A stretch of 51,697 nt of DNA from an uncultured Acholeplasmatales bacterium (GTDB taxonomy: Bacteria > Bacillota_I > Bacilli_A > Acholeplasmatales > Anaeroplasmataceae): positions 1 to 51,697 of the forward strand of contig CALUQZ010000010.1 in NCBI GenBank assembly GCA_944323055.1, read 5' to 3'. The notes beneath the pieces are model-generated. The model did no database searches. It was not told the DNA's origin and saw only the letters and a program-made list of their open reading frames with translations. A program made the translations under genes and the position numbers. Positions 8,703-17,312 of the stretch are shown here, one piece after another (the stretch's first letter is position 1; each line of letters starts with the position of its first letter).

Positions 8703-9545
8703 ATGATTGGAATAGTAATAGTAAATTTTAATGGTGCGAATTATCAAAATGAGTGCATCAATTGCATTCTAAATTCAAAATATCAAAGTTTTAAAATTAT
8801 AATAGTTGATAATGGTTCCAAGGACAACTCTATGAAGTTACTTGATATATTTGATGATAGACGTATAATAAAAATTTATAATAATGACAATCTTGGCGTT
8901 GCTGCTGGTAACAATATTGGAATTAAAAAATCCATTGAGTTAGGCTGTGAATATACTTTACTATTAAATAATGACACTGTTTTTGATGATAATATGATAA
9001 ATAATTTAGTTAGTGAAAAAAAGAATGTAGTTAGTCCTAAAATTTTTTACTACAACTCAAAAAAAATATGGTTTTTTGGTGGCAAAATATCTTTAATAAA
9101 AGGAAATGGTATCCACTATTATTTTAAAAAAGAAAAGTATAAAATTAAAAAAACAACTAAATATGCACCAACATGTTGTTTACTAATAAAAAATACGATT
9201 TTTGAACAAGTTGGATTATTTGACGAAAAGTACTTCCTATATTTTGATGATACAGATTTTATATATCGTCTCAATAAGGAAAAAATTAAAATATATTTAG
9301 CCAATGATTCAGTAGTCTATCATAAAGTAGGTTTATCTAGTGGTGGAGAACTATCAAATATTCAAATTTATTATTCTACTAGAAATAGGTTCTATTTTAT
9401 ATCAAAACTTCCTTTATTGAAAAGGATTATTCCATATTTATTTACTTACTTTACAAGATTAATAAGAAAAAAACGATTTCCTATAATTGAAAAAGGAATG
9501 AAAGATTACAAAAATAATATTTTAGGGAGATGTGACAGCTTATGA
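8703..9545 (+). CDS. Glycosyltransferase family 2 (rhamnosyltransferase-like)
   Basis: This 280-aa GT-A fold transferase probably adds a deoxysugar or similar residue to the repeat unit. The N-terminal IGIVIVNFNG and VDNGSKDNS segments bind the nucleotide, LLLNNDTVF carries the acidic metal-binding motif, and FDEKYFLYFDDTDFIYRL is the typical late acidic motif. That arrangement is common in rhamnosyltransferases encoded beside rml genes, but the substrate is not proven. I chose the ATG at 8703, preceded by GAGG at 8693-8696; an upstream in-frame start would lie deep inside rmlC. Codon use is more A-rich than in the rml genes. Confidence 0.85.
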   Translation: MIGIVIVNFNGANYQNECINCILNSKYQSFKIIIVDNGSKDNSMKLLDIFDDRRIIKIYNNDNLGVAAGNNIGIKKSIELGCEYTLLLNNDTVFDDNMINNLVSEKKNVVSPKIFYYNSKKIWFFGGKISLIKGNGIHYYFKKEKYKIKKTTKYAPTCCLLIKNTIFEQVGLFDEKYFLYFDDTDFIYRLNKEKIKIYLANDSVVYHKVGLSSGGELSNIQIYYSTRNRFYFISKLPLLKRIIPYLFTYFTRLIRKKRFPIIEKGMKDYKNNILGRCDSL

Positions 9546-10384
9546 AAATACTTGTAACAGGAGCCAATGGATATATAGGTTCATATGTTGTTAAACACTT
9601 GTGTGATTTAAATCAAGATGTGATAGCTACAGATATTAACAACAATCAAATAGATAATAGGGCAACTTTCATAAAAGCCAATATTTTTGAATCAAATAAT
9701 AACTGGTTTGAGTATTTTAATAAACCAGATGTATGTATACACTTAGCATGGCGAGATGGTTTTAAACACAACTCTAATGCTCATATGCATGACTTATCTT
9801 CGCATTATGATTTCATTACTAATCTAATAGATAATGGTTTAAAGCATATTGCTATAATGGGTACTATGCATGAGGTTGGTTATTACGAGGGAGCCATAGA
9901 TGAAAATACTCCTTGTAATCCACTCTCTCAATATGGCATTGCTAAAAATGCCTTAAGAAAATCAATTGAGTTATATTCTAAAGAACATAATTGTGTATAT
10001 CAATGGTTAAGAGCTTTCTACATTTTTAGCGACAATGATAATGGTAACTCAATATTTGCTAAAATTAGGCAAGCTGAATCTAATGGTCAAAGCGAGTTTC
10101 CATTCACTTCTGGAAAAAATAAATACGACTTTATCAATGTAGAAGATTTGTCTAAACAAATAAGTGCCTGTATTCTACAAGATAAGATTAATGGAATTAT
10201 AAATTGTTGTTCAGGTAATCCTATATCATTAGCTGATAAAGTAGAATGGTATATAAAAAAATATAATTTAAATATTAAGTTAGCATATGGTAAATATCCT
10301 GATAGACCCTATGATTCACCTTGTATTTATGGTAACAAAAAAAAGATTTGTGAGGTTTTTAAAAATACCAATGAGAAGTATTAA
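9542..10384 (+). CDS. NAD(P)-dependent SDR reductase/epimerase, candidate dTDP-4-keto-sugar reductase
   Basis: This 280-aa extended short-chain dehydrogenase has the Rossmann loop TGANGYIG (6-13). The catalytic tyrosine and lysine are Y131 and K135 (YGIAK), with T108 as a likely third active-site residue. It does not look like a canonical RmlD. Because rmlA, rmlC and rmlB flank it and no rmlD is in the window, it may reduce dTDP-4-keto-L-rhamnose. The product could be rhamnose, or the C4 epimer 6-deoxy-L-talose as with Tll-type enzymes. It could equally act on another nucleotide sugar. It starts at an ATGA overlap with the GT2 gene. Confidence 0.75.
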   Translation: MKILVTGANGYIGSYVVKHLCDLNQDVIATDINNNQIDNRATFIKANIFESNNNWFEYFNKPDVCIHLAWRDGFKHNSNAHMHDLSSHYDFITNLIDNGLKHIAIMGTMHEVGYYEGAIDENTPCNPLSQYGIAKNALRKSIELYSKEHNCVYQWLRAFYIFSDNDNGNSIFAKIRQAESNGQSEFPFTSGKNKYDFINVEDLSKQISACILQDKINGIINCCSGNPISLADKVEWYIKKYNLNIKLAYGKYPDRPYDSPCIYGNKKKICEVFKNTNEKY

Positions 10385-10964
10385 AAGTATTAAATTAGCT
10401 GTTGCAAGGAGATTCAACATATTTTTCGCAAGAAATTATGGTCAAATTGGAACAAAAAGCATCATTTATAAGCCAATCTCTATTTGTGGAAAAAAGAATA
10501 TTTTCCTAGGAGATAATATTTTAATTAGAGAAAATGCAAGAATAGATGTATTATCTAATTGGAATGGTGATACCTTGTTTCCCAAACTAAAAATTGATTC
10601 TAATACTTCTTTTGAACAAGGTGCAAAAATAATATGCACAACAAATTTAGAAATAGGTAACAATTGTGTCTTTTCTTACAATGTATTTATTTCTACTGCT
10701 CATCATGAGTATAAAGAAATAAGCAAAAATGTTTTAAAACAACCTCTAATCAATAAACCTATAAAAATTGGTAACTATTGCTTTATTGGAATGGATGTTA
10801 AAATATTTCCTGGCGTCACAATAGGAGACAATGTGATCGTAGGAACAAATTCAATTGTCATAAACAATTTACCAAGTTATACAGTTTGCACTGGAATACC
10901 TGCTAAACCAATTAAAAAATACAATTTCACAACAAAATGCTGGGAGAAGATTAATGAATACTAA
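10371..10964 (+). CDS. Left-handed beta-helix (hexapeptide repeat) acyltransferase
   Basis: This 197-aa protein is probably an acetyltransferase that decorates the polysaccharide or a sugar precursor. Hexapeptide repeats run through the middle and C-terminal part, for example IGNNCVFSYNVFIS and IGDNVIVGTNSIVI. A histidine in STAHHEY is placed like the catalytic histidine of the maltose/galactoside acetyltransferase group, and the C-terminal GIPAKPIKKY block is typical. The start at 10371 overlaps the SDR gene by 14 nt. Only a distant GAGG (10352-10355) lies upstream, so the exact start is uncertain. The acceptor is unknown. Confidence 0.83.
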   Translation: MRSIKSIKLAVARRFNIFFARNYGQIGTKSIIYKPISICGKKNIFLGDNILIRENARIDVLSNWNGDTLFPKLKIDSNTSFEQGAKIICTTNLEIGNNCVFSYNVFISTAHHEYKEISKNVLKQPLINKPIKIGNYCFIGMDVKIFPGVTIGDNVIVGTNSIVINNLPSYTVCTGIPAKPIKKYNFTTKCWEKINEY

Positions 10965-11913
10965 TATAAAATATACATTCATAATTCCTGTCTACAATAC
11001 ACCTACAAAATTATTGGATAGATGTATATCAAGTTTAATTAACCAAAATGTAACTCATCAAAACTATGAGATTATAATTGTTGACGATGGTTCAAGTAAT
11101 CGTGAAACATTAGACTATTTAAATAAAATTAAAAATGAAAAATGCACAATATATTATGAACCGAATCATGGTGTATCATATGCTAGAAATTATGGGATTA
11201 GGAAAGCAAATTCTAACAATATAATATTCATTGATTCTGACGACTATATTTTAGATAGTTTAATTTCAAAACTTGAAGAAATACAAATAGAAAATTATGA
11301 CATAGTATACTTTAAAAACTATATTAATAATGAAAATTCATCAAGGTTATTCAAAGCAAAAAATTTTAATCTTGGCGTCGTATGGGCAAAAGTATTCAAA
11401 AAAAATATAATAATTGAAAATAATATTACATTTAATACATATTTAAAATTTTGTGAAGACTCAATTTTTTTACATCAATATCTAAAATGTGTGAAAAATA
11501 TTTATAAACTATATAACTACGAATACGTATATTTTATTAATAAAAAAAGTGTTGGTCACAAATATAATGATAAAAATTATATATATTTTAATGACTCAAT
11601 AAATTACCTTAAACTATATTTATCAGAAACAGAGTTAGATATGGTAATACTGCTTTTTTTTATAAACTATGTTTTACCAACGACAATTTTTCACAAAGAA
11701 TCAAGTTTATCATATTTGGAAAAAAAACATAAAGCTATCTCAATATTACATAATAGCGAGTTAAATTATCAAAAAATATTATCATTCAATTATAAACAAT
11801 ATAAATTAATACAAAAAATTGATATTTTTTTGATTAAAAAATATAGATTTAAACTATTATTAATGTTTAATAAAATATTAAATATTATAAAATATATAAT
11901 AAGGAGAAATTAA
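10954..11913 (+). CDS. Glycosyltransferase family 2
   Basis: This 319-aa GT-A transferase has FIIPVYNTPTKLLDRCISSL at its N-terminus. VDDGSSN binds the nucleotide, YARNYGIRKA follows, and FIDSDDYI is the DxD-type metal site. The C-terminal half is lysine- and tyrosine-rich and poorly conserved. GGGAG at 10942-10946 sits 7 nt before the ATG. This is one of the most AT-rich genes of the operon, which fits a horizontally exchanged, serotype-specific gene. Substrate unknown. Confidence 0.85.
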   Translation: MNTNIKYTFIIPVYNTPTKLLDRCISSLINQNVTHQNYEIIIVDDGSSNRETLDYLNKIKNEKCTIYYEPNHGVSYARNYGIRKANSNNIIFIDSDDYILDSLISKLEEIQIENYDIVYFKNYINNENSSRLFKAKNFNLGVVWAKVFKKNIIIENNITFNTYLKFCEDSIFLHQYLKCVKNIYKLYNYEYVYFINKKSVGHKYNDKNYIYFNDSINYLKLYLSETELDMVILLFFINYVLPTTIFHKESSLSYLEKKHKAISILHNSELNYQKILSFNYKQYKLIQKIDIFLIKKYRFKLLLMFNKILNIIKYIIRRN

Positions 11914-11914
11914 T

Positions 11915-12937
11915 ATGGCAGTATTTTTAATAACTGGTGGTGCTGGTTTTATCGGTGGTAATTTTTGCCACTATATGGTAAATACTTACCCTAACGATAA
12001 TTTTGTATGTCTAGATGCCCTAACTTATGCTGGTAATCTAGAAACCTTAGAACCAATTAAAGATAAACCTAACTTTAAATTTGTTCATGGTAATATTTGT
12101 GATAGAGAATTAGTTTATAAACTATTTGAAAAAGAAAAGTTTGATTATGTAATTAACTTTGCTGCTGAATCACATGTTGATAGGTCAATTGAAAATCCAA
12201 CTATCTTTTTAGAAACTAATATTATTGGTACTAGTGTTTTAATGGATGCTTGTCGTAAGTATGGTATTAAAAGATATCATCAAGTATCTACCGATGAAGT
12301 ATATGGTGACCTACCTTTAGATAGACCAGACTTATTATTTACCGAAAATACCCCAATTCACACATCTAGTCCTTATAGTGCCTCTAAAGCTTCAGCTGAT
12401 TTACTTGTTTTAGCCTATCATAGAACCTTTAAATTACCAGTAACTATTTCAAGATGTTCTAATAACTATGGTCCTTACCATTTCCCAGAAAAATTAATAC
12501 CTTTAATGATTAAAAAAGCCTTAGCTAATGAACCATTACCAGTTTATGGTAATGGGGCTAATGTCCGTGATTGGTTACACGTTCATGATCATTGTACAGC
12601 TATTGATTTAATAGTAAGAAAAGGGCGTGATGGCGAGGTTTATAATGTTGGTGGTCATAATGAAAAGAGTAATTTAGAGGTTGTTAAAACAATACTAAAA
12701 GCTTTAGATAAACCTGAAAGTTTAATTCATTATGTCAAAGATAGACCAGGTCATGATTTAAGGTATGCGATGGACCCAACTAAACTAATGACTGAACTTG
12801 GCTGGAAACCACAATACACTTTTGAAACCGGCATAAAAGAAACAATCAAATGGAATCTAGATAATCAAGATTGGATTAATCATATTATTAGTGGTGAATA
12901 TCTTAGATTTATGGATAAAAATTATAAAAATAATTAA
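11915..12937 (+). CDS. rmlB: dTDP-glucose 4,6-dehydratase
   Basis: It converts dTDP-glucose to dTDP-4-keto-6-deoxyglucose using bound NAD, the second step of the pathway started by rmlA. The 340-aa extended SDR has TGGAGFIGGNF (NAD loop) and the catalytic segment STDEVYGDL. The YSASKASADL motif carries the active-site Tyr and Lys, and SNNYGPYHFPEKLIPL is strongly conserved. Length is normal. AAGGAG at 11901-11906 precedes the ATG. Base composition is closer to rmlA and rmlC than to the AT-rich genes between them, suggesting the rml genes are a stable frame around swapped transferase genes. Confidence 0.96.
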   Translation: MAVFLITGGAGFIGGNFCHYMVNTYPNDNFVCLDALTYAGNLETLEPIKDKPNFKFVHGNICDRELVYKLFEKEKFDYVINFAAESHVDRSIENPTIFLETNIIGTSVLMDACRKYGIKRYHQVSTDEVYGDLPLDRPDLLFTENTPIHTSSPYSASKASADLLVLAYHRTFKLPVTISRCSNNYGPYHFPEKLIPLMIKKALANEPLPVYGNGANVRDWLHVHDHCTAIDLIVRKGRDGEVYNVGGHNEKSNLEVVKTILKALDKPESLIHYVKDRPGHDLRYAMDPTKLMTELGWKPQYTFETGIKETIKWNLDNQDWINHIISGEYLRFMDKNYKNN

Positions 12938-12958
12938 CATCAATATTGGAACCTAAAT

Positions 12959-14491
12959 ATGGATAAAAGAAAATCAATACAAAACATTGTAACGGCCATC
13001 TTTTTTAAGATAATTTTATTAGCATTAACAATATTTACAAGAAGATTTTTAATTAAATATGTTGGCAATGAGGCTAATGGTGTTTTTAGTCTTTACACCT
13101 CTATTATTGGATTTTTAGCAATTGCTGATTTAGGTATTGGGACAGCTATAACTTTTTCAATGTATAGACCAATTGTTGAGGGAGATAATTATAAAGTATC
13201 TGCCCTTTATAAACTCTTTATTAAGGTTTACCGAATTATAGGTGCTATTATTTTAGTAGCTGGTTTATGTATATTACCCGTTCTACCTTATTTAGCTAAA
13301 GATTATAATGCCAGCTTTAATTTATACTACACTTTTCTTTTAATGTTAGCCTCTGTCGTTGTAACTTATTTCTTTAGTGCTAAAACGTCACTTATTAATG
13401 CTTATAAAAATAATTATATAACAACAACCTTTAACTCAGTAGCTATCTTAATCTCTAATGTTTTACAATTATTAGTTTTGTATTTATTTAAATCATTTGA
13501 ACTCTATCTTATTTGTAAGATAATTGCTGGCTTAATTGAATGGATTTTAACAGACATCTATTTTAGAAAACATCATAAAAAGCTACTTGACCTTAGTGCT
13601 AAATTAGACGATGGTACTAAACGAGAAGTTATGCAAAAAACTAAAGCGATGTTTATGCATAAGATTGGTAGTTTACTAGTAAATACTTCTGATAGTATTA
13701 TAATTTCAGCCTTTATTAGTGTTGTTATTCTTGGCAAATATTCTAACTACACAACGATTGTCGTTTCTATGAATAGCGTCCTAACTTTAGTTTTCATTCC
13801 TTTAACTTCCGTAATCGGTCATTTATGTGTTGGAGATAATAATAACTTAAAGCTCAAATACTTTAATTTCTTTTACGGCATTAACTTTGTTATAGGTATT
13901 ATCTTTTACCTAGGTTATTACGCTGTTATTGATGATGTTATTACTATTTGTTTTGGCGAAGGACTAGAACTAAGTAAAGATATATCAATAGTTATTACCA
14001 TTAACTATTTTATTCAGTTTATGCGGCAAAGTGTCTTAACCTTTAGAGACGCGACAGGCACCTTCTATAATGATCGTTATAAACCAATCGTAGAAGGTAT
14101 AATAAACATTATCCTGTCAATTTCCTTAGTTTATGTTTGCGGGGTAACTGGCGTCATTATAGCAACTATTATTACTAATCTTCTAATTTGTCATACTGTA
14201 GAACCTTATGTTTTATTTAAAGACGGGTTAGAGATGAGTCCTAAAAAATATTATTTAGAAAACTATTTCTTTATTATAATTTTTGGTATAGCTTTAACTG
14301 CTCTTCACTTTGCTCACATTGATATTGCTAATGTTTGGTTAAGTTTTGTTGTTAATGGTTTTATAGCAGTAGGAATAAGTATAATACCAGTTATTATAAT
14401 GTTTATTTATAATAAAGACTTTAGAACGGAAACAAATACCATTATTAGAAAACTACTAGTTAAAATTAAAATAATCAAAACAACAAATTAG
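12959..14491 (+). CDS. Wzx-like polysaccharide flippase (MOP/MATE superfamily)
   Basis: This 510-aa membrane protein probably flips the undecaprenyl-linked repeat unit to the outer face. Its roughly 12-14 hydrophobic segments are spread over the whole length. The opening matches the polysaccharide-transporter pattern, with FTRRFLIKYVGNEANGVFSL followed by LGIGTAITFSMYRP. The Shine-Dalgarno is weak (TTGGA at 12946-12950), and 21 nt separate it from rmlB, so it is probably still in the same transcript. No terminator is visible after it before the next promoter begins at 14493. Confidence 0.88.
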   Translation: MDKRKSIQNIVTAIFFKIILLALTIFTRRFLIKYVGNEANGVFSLYTSIIGFLAIADLGIGTAITFSMYRPIVEGDNYKVSALYKLFIKVYRIIGAIILVAGLCILPVLPYLAKDYNASFNLYYTFLLMLASVVVTYFFSAKTSLINAYKNNYITTTFNSVAILISNVLQLLVLYLFKSFELYLICKIIAGLIEWILTDIYFRKHHKKLLDLSAKLDDGTKREVMQKTKAMFMHKIGSLLVNTSDSIIISAFISVVILGKYSNYTTIVVSMNSVLTLVFIPLTSVIGHLCVGDNNNLKLKYFNFFYGINFVIGIIFYLGYYAVIDDVITICFGEGLELSKDISIVITINYFIQFMRQSVLTFRDATGTFYNDRYKPIVEGIINIILSISLVYVCGVTGVIIATIITNLLICHTVEPYVLFKDGLEMSPKKYYLENYFFIIIFGIALTALHFAHIDIANVWLSFVVNGFIAVGISIIPVIIMFIYNKDFRTETNTIIRKLLVKIKIIKTTN

Positions 14492-14492
14492 A

Positions 14493-14522
14493 TTGACACA
14501 CATAATACTATAAATGTAAAAT
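14493..14522 (+). promoter_or_regulatory. Promoter upstream of the truncated polymerase copy
   Basis: TTGACA (14493-14498) and TAAAAT (14517-14522) are separated by 18 nt. The -35 box begins two bases after the flippase stop codon. The start at 14555 is preceded by GGAG. Confidence 0.65.
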
Positions 14523-14554
14523 AGACACAAAGTTATATTTATGGAGATGTATTT

Positions 14555-15061
14555 ATGTTCCCTAAAATTAAAGAAAAATTAATACCAATAGTAAATGATA
14601 AATATTTTAATGAGTTTTATGCTGCTATCTTTATGTTTATAGCATTATTTAGTTGGCGTTTTGATACAATAGTTGGTATGTCTATAATGTTAGTGCTATC
14701 AGCTATAATATTAATATTACTAGATGATTTTAATTATATTTTGCCACCTGTTATATATTTATTATTTACTATAAGTACAGGCTTTTCTAATAATGAAATA
14801 CCTATACCAATTATTATTTTTGTAGCGGTATTTATAGTTGTTTTATTAATATTTTTAATTAAGACTATTAAACAAAATGGCATTAAATTTAAACGAATGT
14901 GTTCATTTTGGGGTTTATTAGGTCTTGCTATTATGAATGTTATACCAATATTTTGGTGTAACACTATTGAAAGTGGCTATGAAGTGTTTTACTTCTTCTT
15001 TGCTGATTTAGCCTATTTATTATGGTGCAACAAATTTAGCGGAGTAGAATTAATTCTCTAA
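14555..15061 (+). pseudogene. Truncated Wzy-like polymerase, copy 1 (N-terminal third)
   Basis: The 168-aa reading frame is a close paralogue of the intact polymerase at 20364-21782. Alignment begins at KYFNEFYAAIFMFIALFSWR and continues to about nucleotide 15025 (FADLAYL). After that the sequence becomes unrelated and stops within 36 nt. About 300 residues of the intact protein are missing, so function is unlikely. Promoter and ribosome binding site are intact, so a short membrane protein of about five helices may still be made. The break lies just upstream of a terminator and of unexplained DNA, as expected for a deletion or element-mediated rearrangement. Confidence 0.85.
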
Positions 15062-15083
15062 CTTCCAATTTGGCGGTGTAAAT

Positions 15084-15131
15084 AAGGGTGCTAAGTAGTC
15101 GGAATTACAGACACTATAAAGCACCCTTTTT
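15084..15131 (+). terminator. Rho-independent terminator-like hairpin
   Basis: A 9-bp stem, AAGGGTGCT (15084-15092) with AGCACCCTT (15120-15128), is followed by TTTTT at 15127-15131. The loop is long (27 nt). It may end transcription after the truncated polymerase, or it may be a scar of the rearrangement at that point. Confidence 0.55.
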
Positions 15132-15233
15132 GCGTGACATTATTTAGTATACGTCTTATATTACACGCTTACATTAGTTCAATATGTAGGAATGTGTATT
15201 TCGGCAATTGTAGGCCATTATTTCTAAACTTTA

Positions 15234-15277
15234 TTGACATATAATATTAGCACTTTAAACTAGAATTATAATTCTAG
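15234..15277 (+). promoter_or_regulatory. Promoter plus perfect 18-bp palindrome before the PLD-like gene
   Basis: TTGACA at 15234-15239 has a plausible -10 (TAAACT, 15256-15261) 16 nt downstream. It is followed at once by the perfect palindrome CTAGAATTATAATTCTAG (15260-15277), which overlaps the transcription start region. The layout suggests an operator. GAGGTGATA before the ATG at 15292 is the ribosome binding site. Confidence 0.5.
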
Positions 15278-15291
15278 AATGAGGTGATAAT

Positions 15292-15705
15292 ATGTTTAGT
15301 ATTAGATTAAAAAAATATAAAGAATTAAATTACCAAATAGAAGAAAATACTAAAGAAGAAATCTTATATGAAATTGATAATTATAAAGACATATTATTAG
15401 AAGATTTAGGGCTTGCTGATGAAGTTATATTTATTATTAATTATGGTATTAATAATATTATTGAAGAACTAGCAGCTAATGTAACTAATTTAACTATTAT
15501 TACTAATATAGATTTAGAAAATATTAATGTAAGAGTTATTAAAAAAGAAGTAAAAACAAATGTTATAATTATAGATCATAAATTAATTTGGCATGGGGAG
15601 ATTAATCCTTTTAGTTATAATTATAAAGATTCTTTTAGTATAATTAGACTAGAAGATAGAGAATATGCAGATACTATTATAAAAGAAGTTGATGTTTTTA
15701 GATAA
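15292..15705 (+). CDS. Small protein with degenerate phospholipase D-like domain
   Basis: The 137-aa protein is not firmly recognised. Residues about 35-130 read like one PLD-type repeat: ADEVIFIINYG, then TIITNIDLENINVRV, then the VIIIDHKLIWHGEINPF segment, which resembles the KxxxxD...GSxN core. The catalytic histidine of the HKD motif is not evident, so catalysis is doubtful. Similar domains occur at the C-terminus of some helicase-like proteins, so it could be a fragment-derived gene. It has its own promoter, a palindrome and a good ribosome binding site. A broken DUF4143 ATPase gene follows. Confidence 0.45.
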   Translation: MFSIRLKKYKELNYQIEENTKEEILYEIDNYKDILLEDLGLADEVIFIINYGINNIIEELAANVTNLTIITNIDLENINVRVIKKEVKTNVIIIDHKLIWHGEINPFSYNYKDSFSIIRLEDREYADTIIKEVDVFR

Positions 15706-15761
15706 ATATTGCAATTTTTGAAATTTTACGTAAAAATAATCATACTAGGATGTGATAATCT

Positions 15762-17097
15762 ATGTTTAAACGTAAAGTTATGGCAAAACTTTTATTGTGG
15801 AAAAAAGTATGCAGGTAAATATGCCGTACTTCTTGAAGGCGCTAGACGTGTAGGCAAAACCACAATTGCTGAAGCTTTTGCAAAGGAAAATTATAAATCA
15901 TATATTATGATTGATTTTTCTAATATTTCAAAAGAAATGAAAATGGTGTTTGAGGATTTTTCAAACTTAGATATTTTTTTCTTGCGGTTACAAACACTTA
16001 CATCTACTAAACTATATGAGCGAGAATCTGTAATTATTTTTGATGAAATTCAGTTAATGCCAACTGTTAGACAAGCAATTAAACATTTAGTTAAAGATGG
16101 TAGATATGATTATATAGAAACTGGTTCCCTTATTAGTATTGAAAAAAATATAAAAAACATTCTTATTCCATCAGAAGAAATGAAAATTAATGTTTATCCA
16201 TTAGATTATGAAGAGTTTTGTTGGGCATGCAATAAAGACTATTCATTTCTTGAAAAAATTGTAGAATATAATAAACCGGTAGGGCAAGCAACTAATAGGG
16301 TATTAATGCGTGATTTCAGAATTTATATGGCTGTTGGAGGTATGCCTCAAGCAGTAGAAGCGTATATAGAAAAAAAGACTTTTCAAGAAATTGATATTAT
16401 AAAGAAATAAATAATTGAATTATATAAAGATGATTTTAGAAAAATTGATAGAAGTGGTCGTATTTCAACAATTTATGATTCAATACCAGCTCAACTAGCT
16501 TTAAGTAAAAATAAATTTAGTTTAAATAAAGCAATTAATAAAGAAGCTAGTAATAAAGATAAAGCGTTATTATATGATTTATTAGATTCTAAAACAGTAT
16601 TAATTTGTTATAATGTAAATCAACCGAGCTTAGCTTTGAATTTAACTAAAAATATTGATCGGTTTAAATTATATCTATCAGATATAGGGCTATTTACTAC
16701 AATGTTATTTAATGATAAATCTATAATTTCTGAAAATATATATAGTAAATTATTAAGTGATAAGTTAGAGGCTAATTTAGGGTATTTATATGAAAATGCT
16801 ATAGCACAAATTATTAAATCTAATGATAGAAACCTTTACTATCATATGTGGTATGATTCAAATAAGACAAGACCATATGAAGTTGATTTCCTACTTTCTG
16901 AAGGAAATAAGATAGTTCCAATTGAAGTTAAATCATCTAATTACAACAATCATAAATCAATTAATGAATTGGCTAAAAAATACTCATCTAGTATTTCAAG
17001 AAGAATATTATTTTCACAAAAAGATATAGGCAATGAAGGCATGTTAGAATTAAAACCTCTTTATTTAGCATCTATAATTATTAGCCAAATAAATTAA
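15762..17097 (+). pseudogene. Broken AAA+ ATPase gene of the DUF4143 family (copy A)
   Basis: Intact relatives are single proteins of about 430 aa with an N-terminal P-loop domain and a C-terminal DUF4143 nuclease-like domain. Here the start MFKRKVMAKLLLWKK (ATG 15762) is in a different frame from the continuation YAGKYAVLLEGARRVGKTT, with a frameshift near the A-run at 15801-15809. The frame is broken again by a TAA at 16408-16410 after FQEIDIIKK, and then continues in the same frame to 17097 with YEVDFLLSEGNKIVPIEVKS near the end. Walker A (GARRVGKTT) and Walker B (VIIFDEIQLM) are visible. These ATPases are widespread and mostly uncharacterised. Confidence 0.85.
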
Positions 17098-17245
17098 TCT
17101 TTAATATTTATTGATTATCTATTTATTTGTTTATTTATTTCTATTACTAGATTATATTTACCTATACTGGTAAAAGAGTAAATAGAGCTGTGAAACATAA
17201 GATTTCTTGTTATCATTTTAGATGACAGAACATACTATTCAAATT

Positions 17246-17296
17246 AAAAACTAATCTCAAATTATATAGTGATATAAAAAAGAGATTAGTTTTTTT
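17246..17296. terminator. Intrinsic terminator between two convergent pseudogenes
   Basis: A stem of about 13 bp, AAAAACTAATCTC (17246-17258) with GAGATTAGTTTTT (17282-17294), has a T-run on one side and an A-run on the other. It can therefore work in both directions, serving copy A (+) and copy B (-). The segment 17098-17245 shows nothing else. Confidence 0.75.
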
Positions 17297-17312
17297 GTGT
17301 TATGATAAATAT

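Noticed and set aside
12938-12958. A separate promoter for the flippase gene
   Set aside because: The gap is only 21 nt and shows no promoter boxes; readthrough from the operon is simpler.
15709-16410. A stand-alone 233-aa ATPase gene
   Set aside because: The true start MFKRK is at 15762 in another frame, and the protein continues in frame beyond the TAA to 17097; it is one broken gene.
16636-17097. A stand-alone 153-aa gene
   Set aside because: It is the in-frame C-terminal part of the broken ATPase gene starting at 15762, and no ribosome binding site precedes it.
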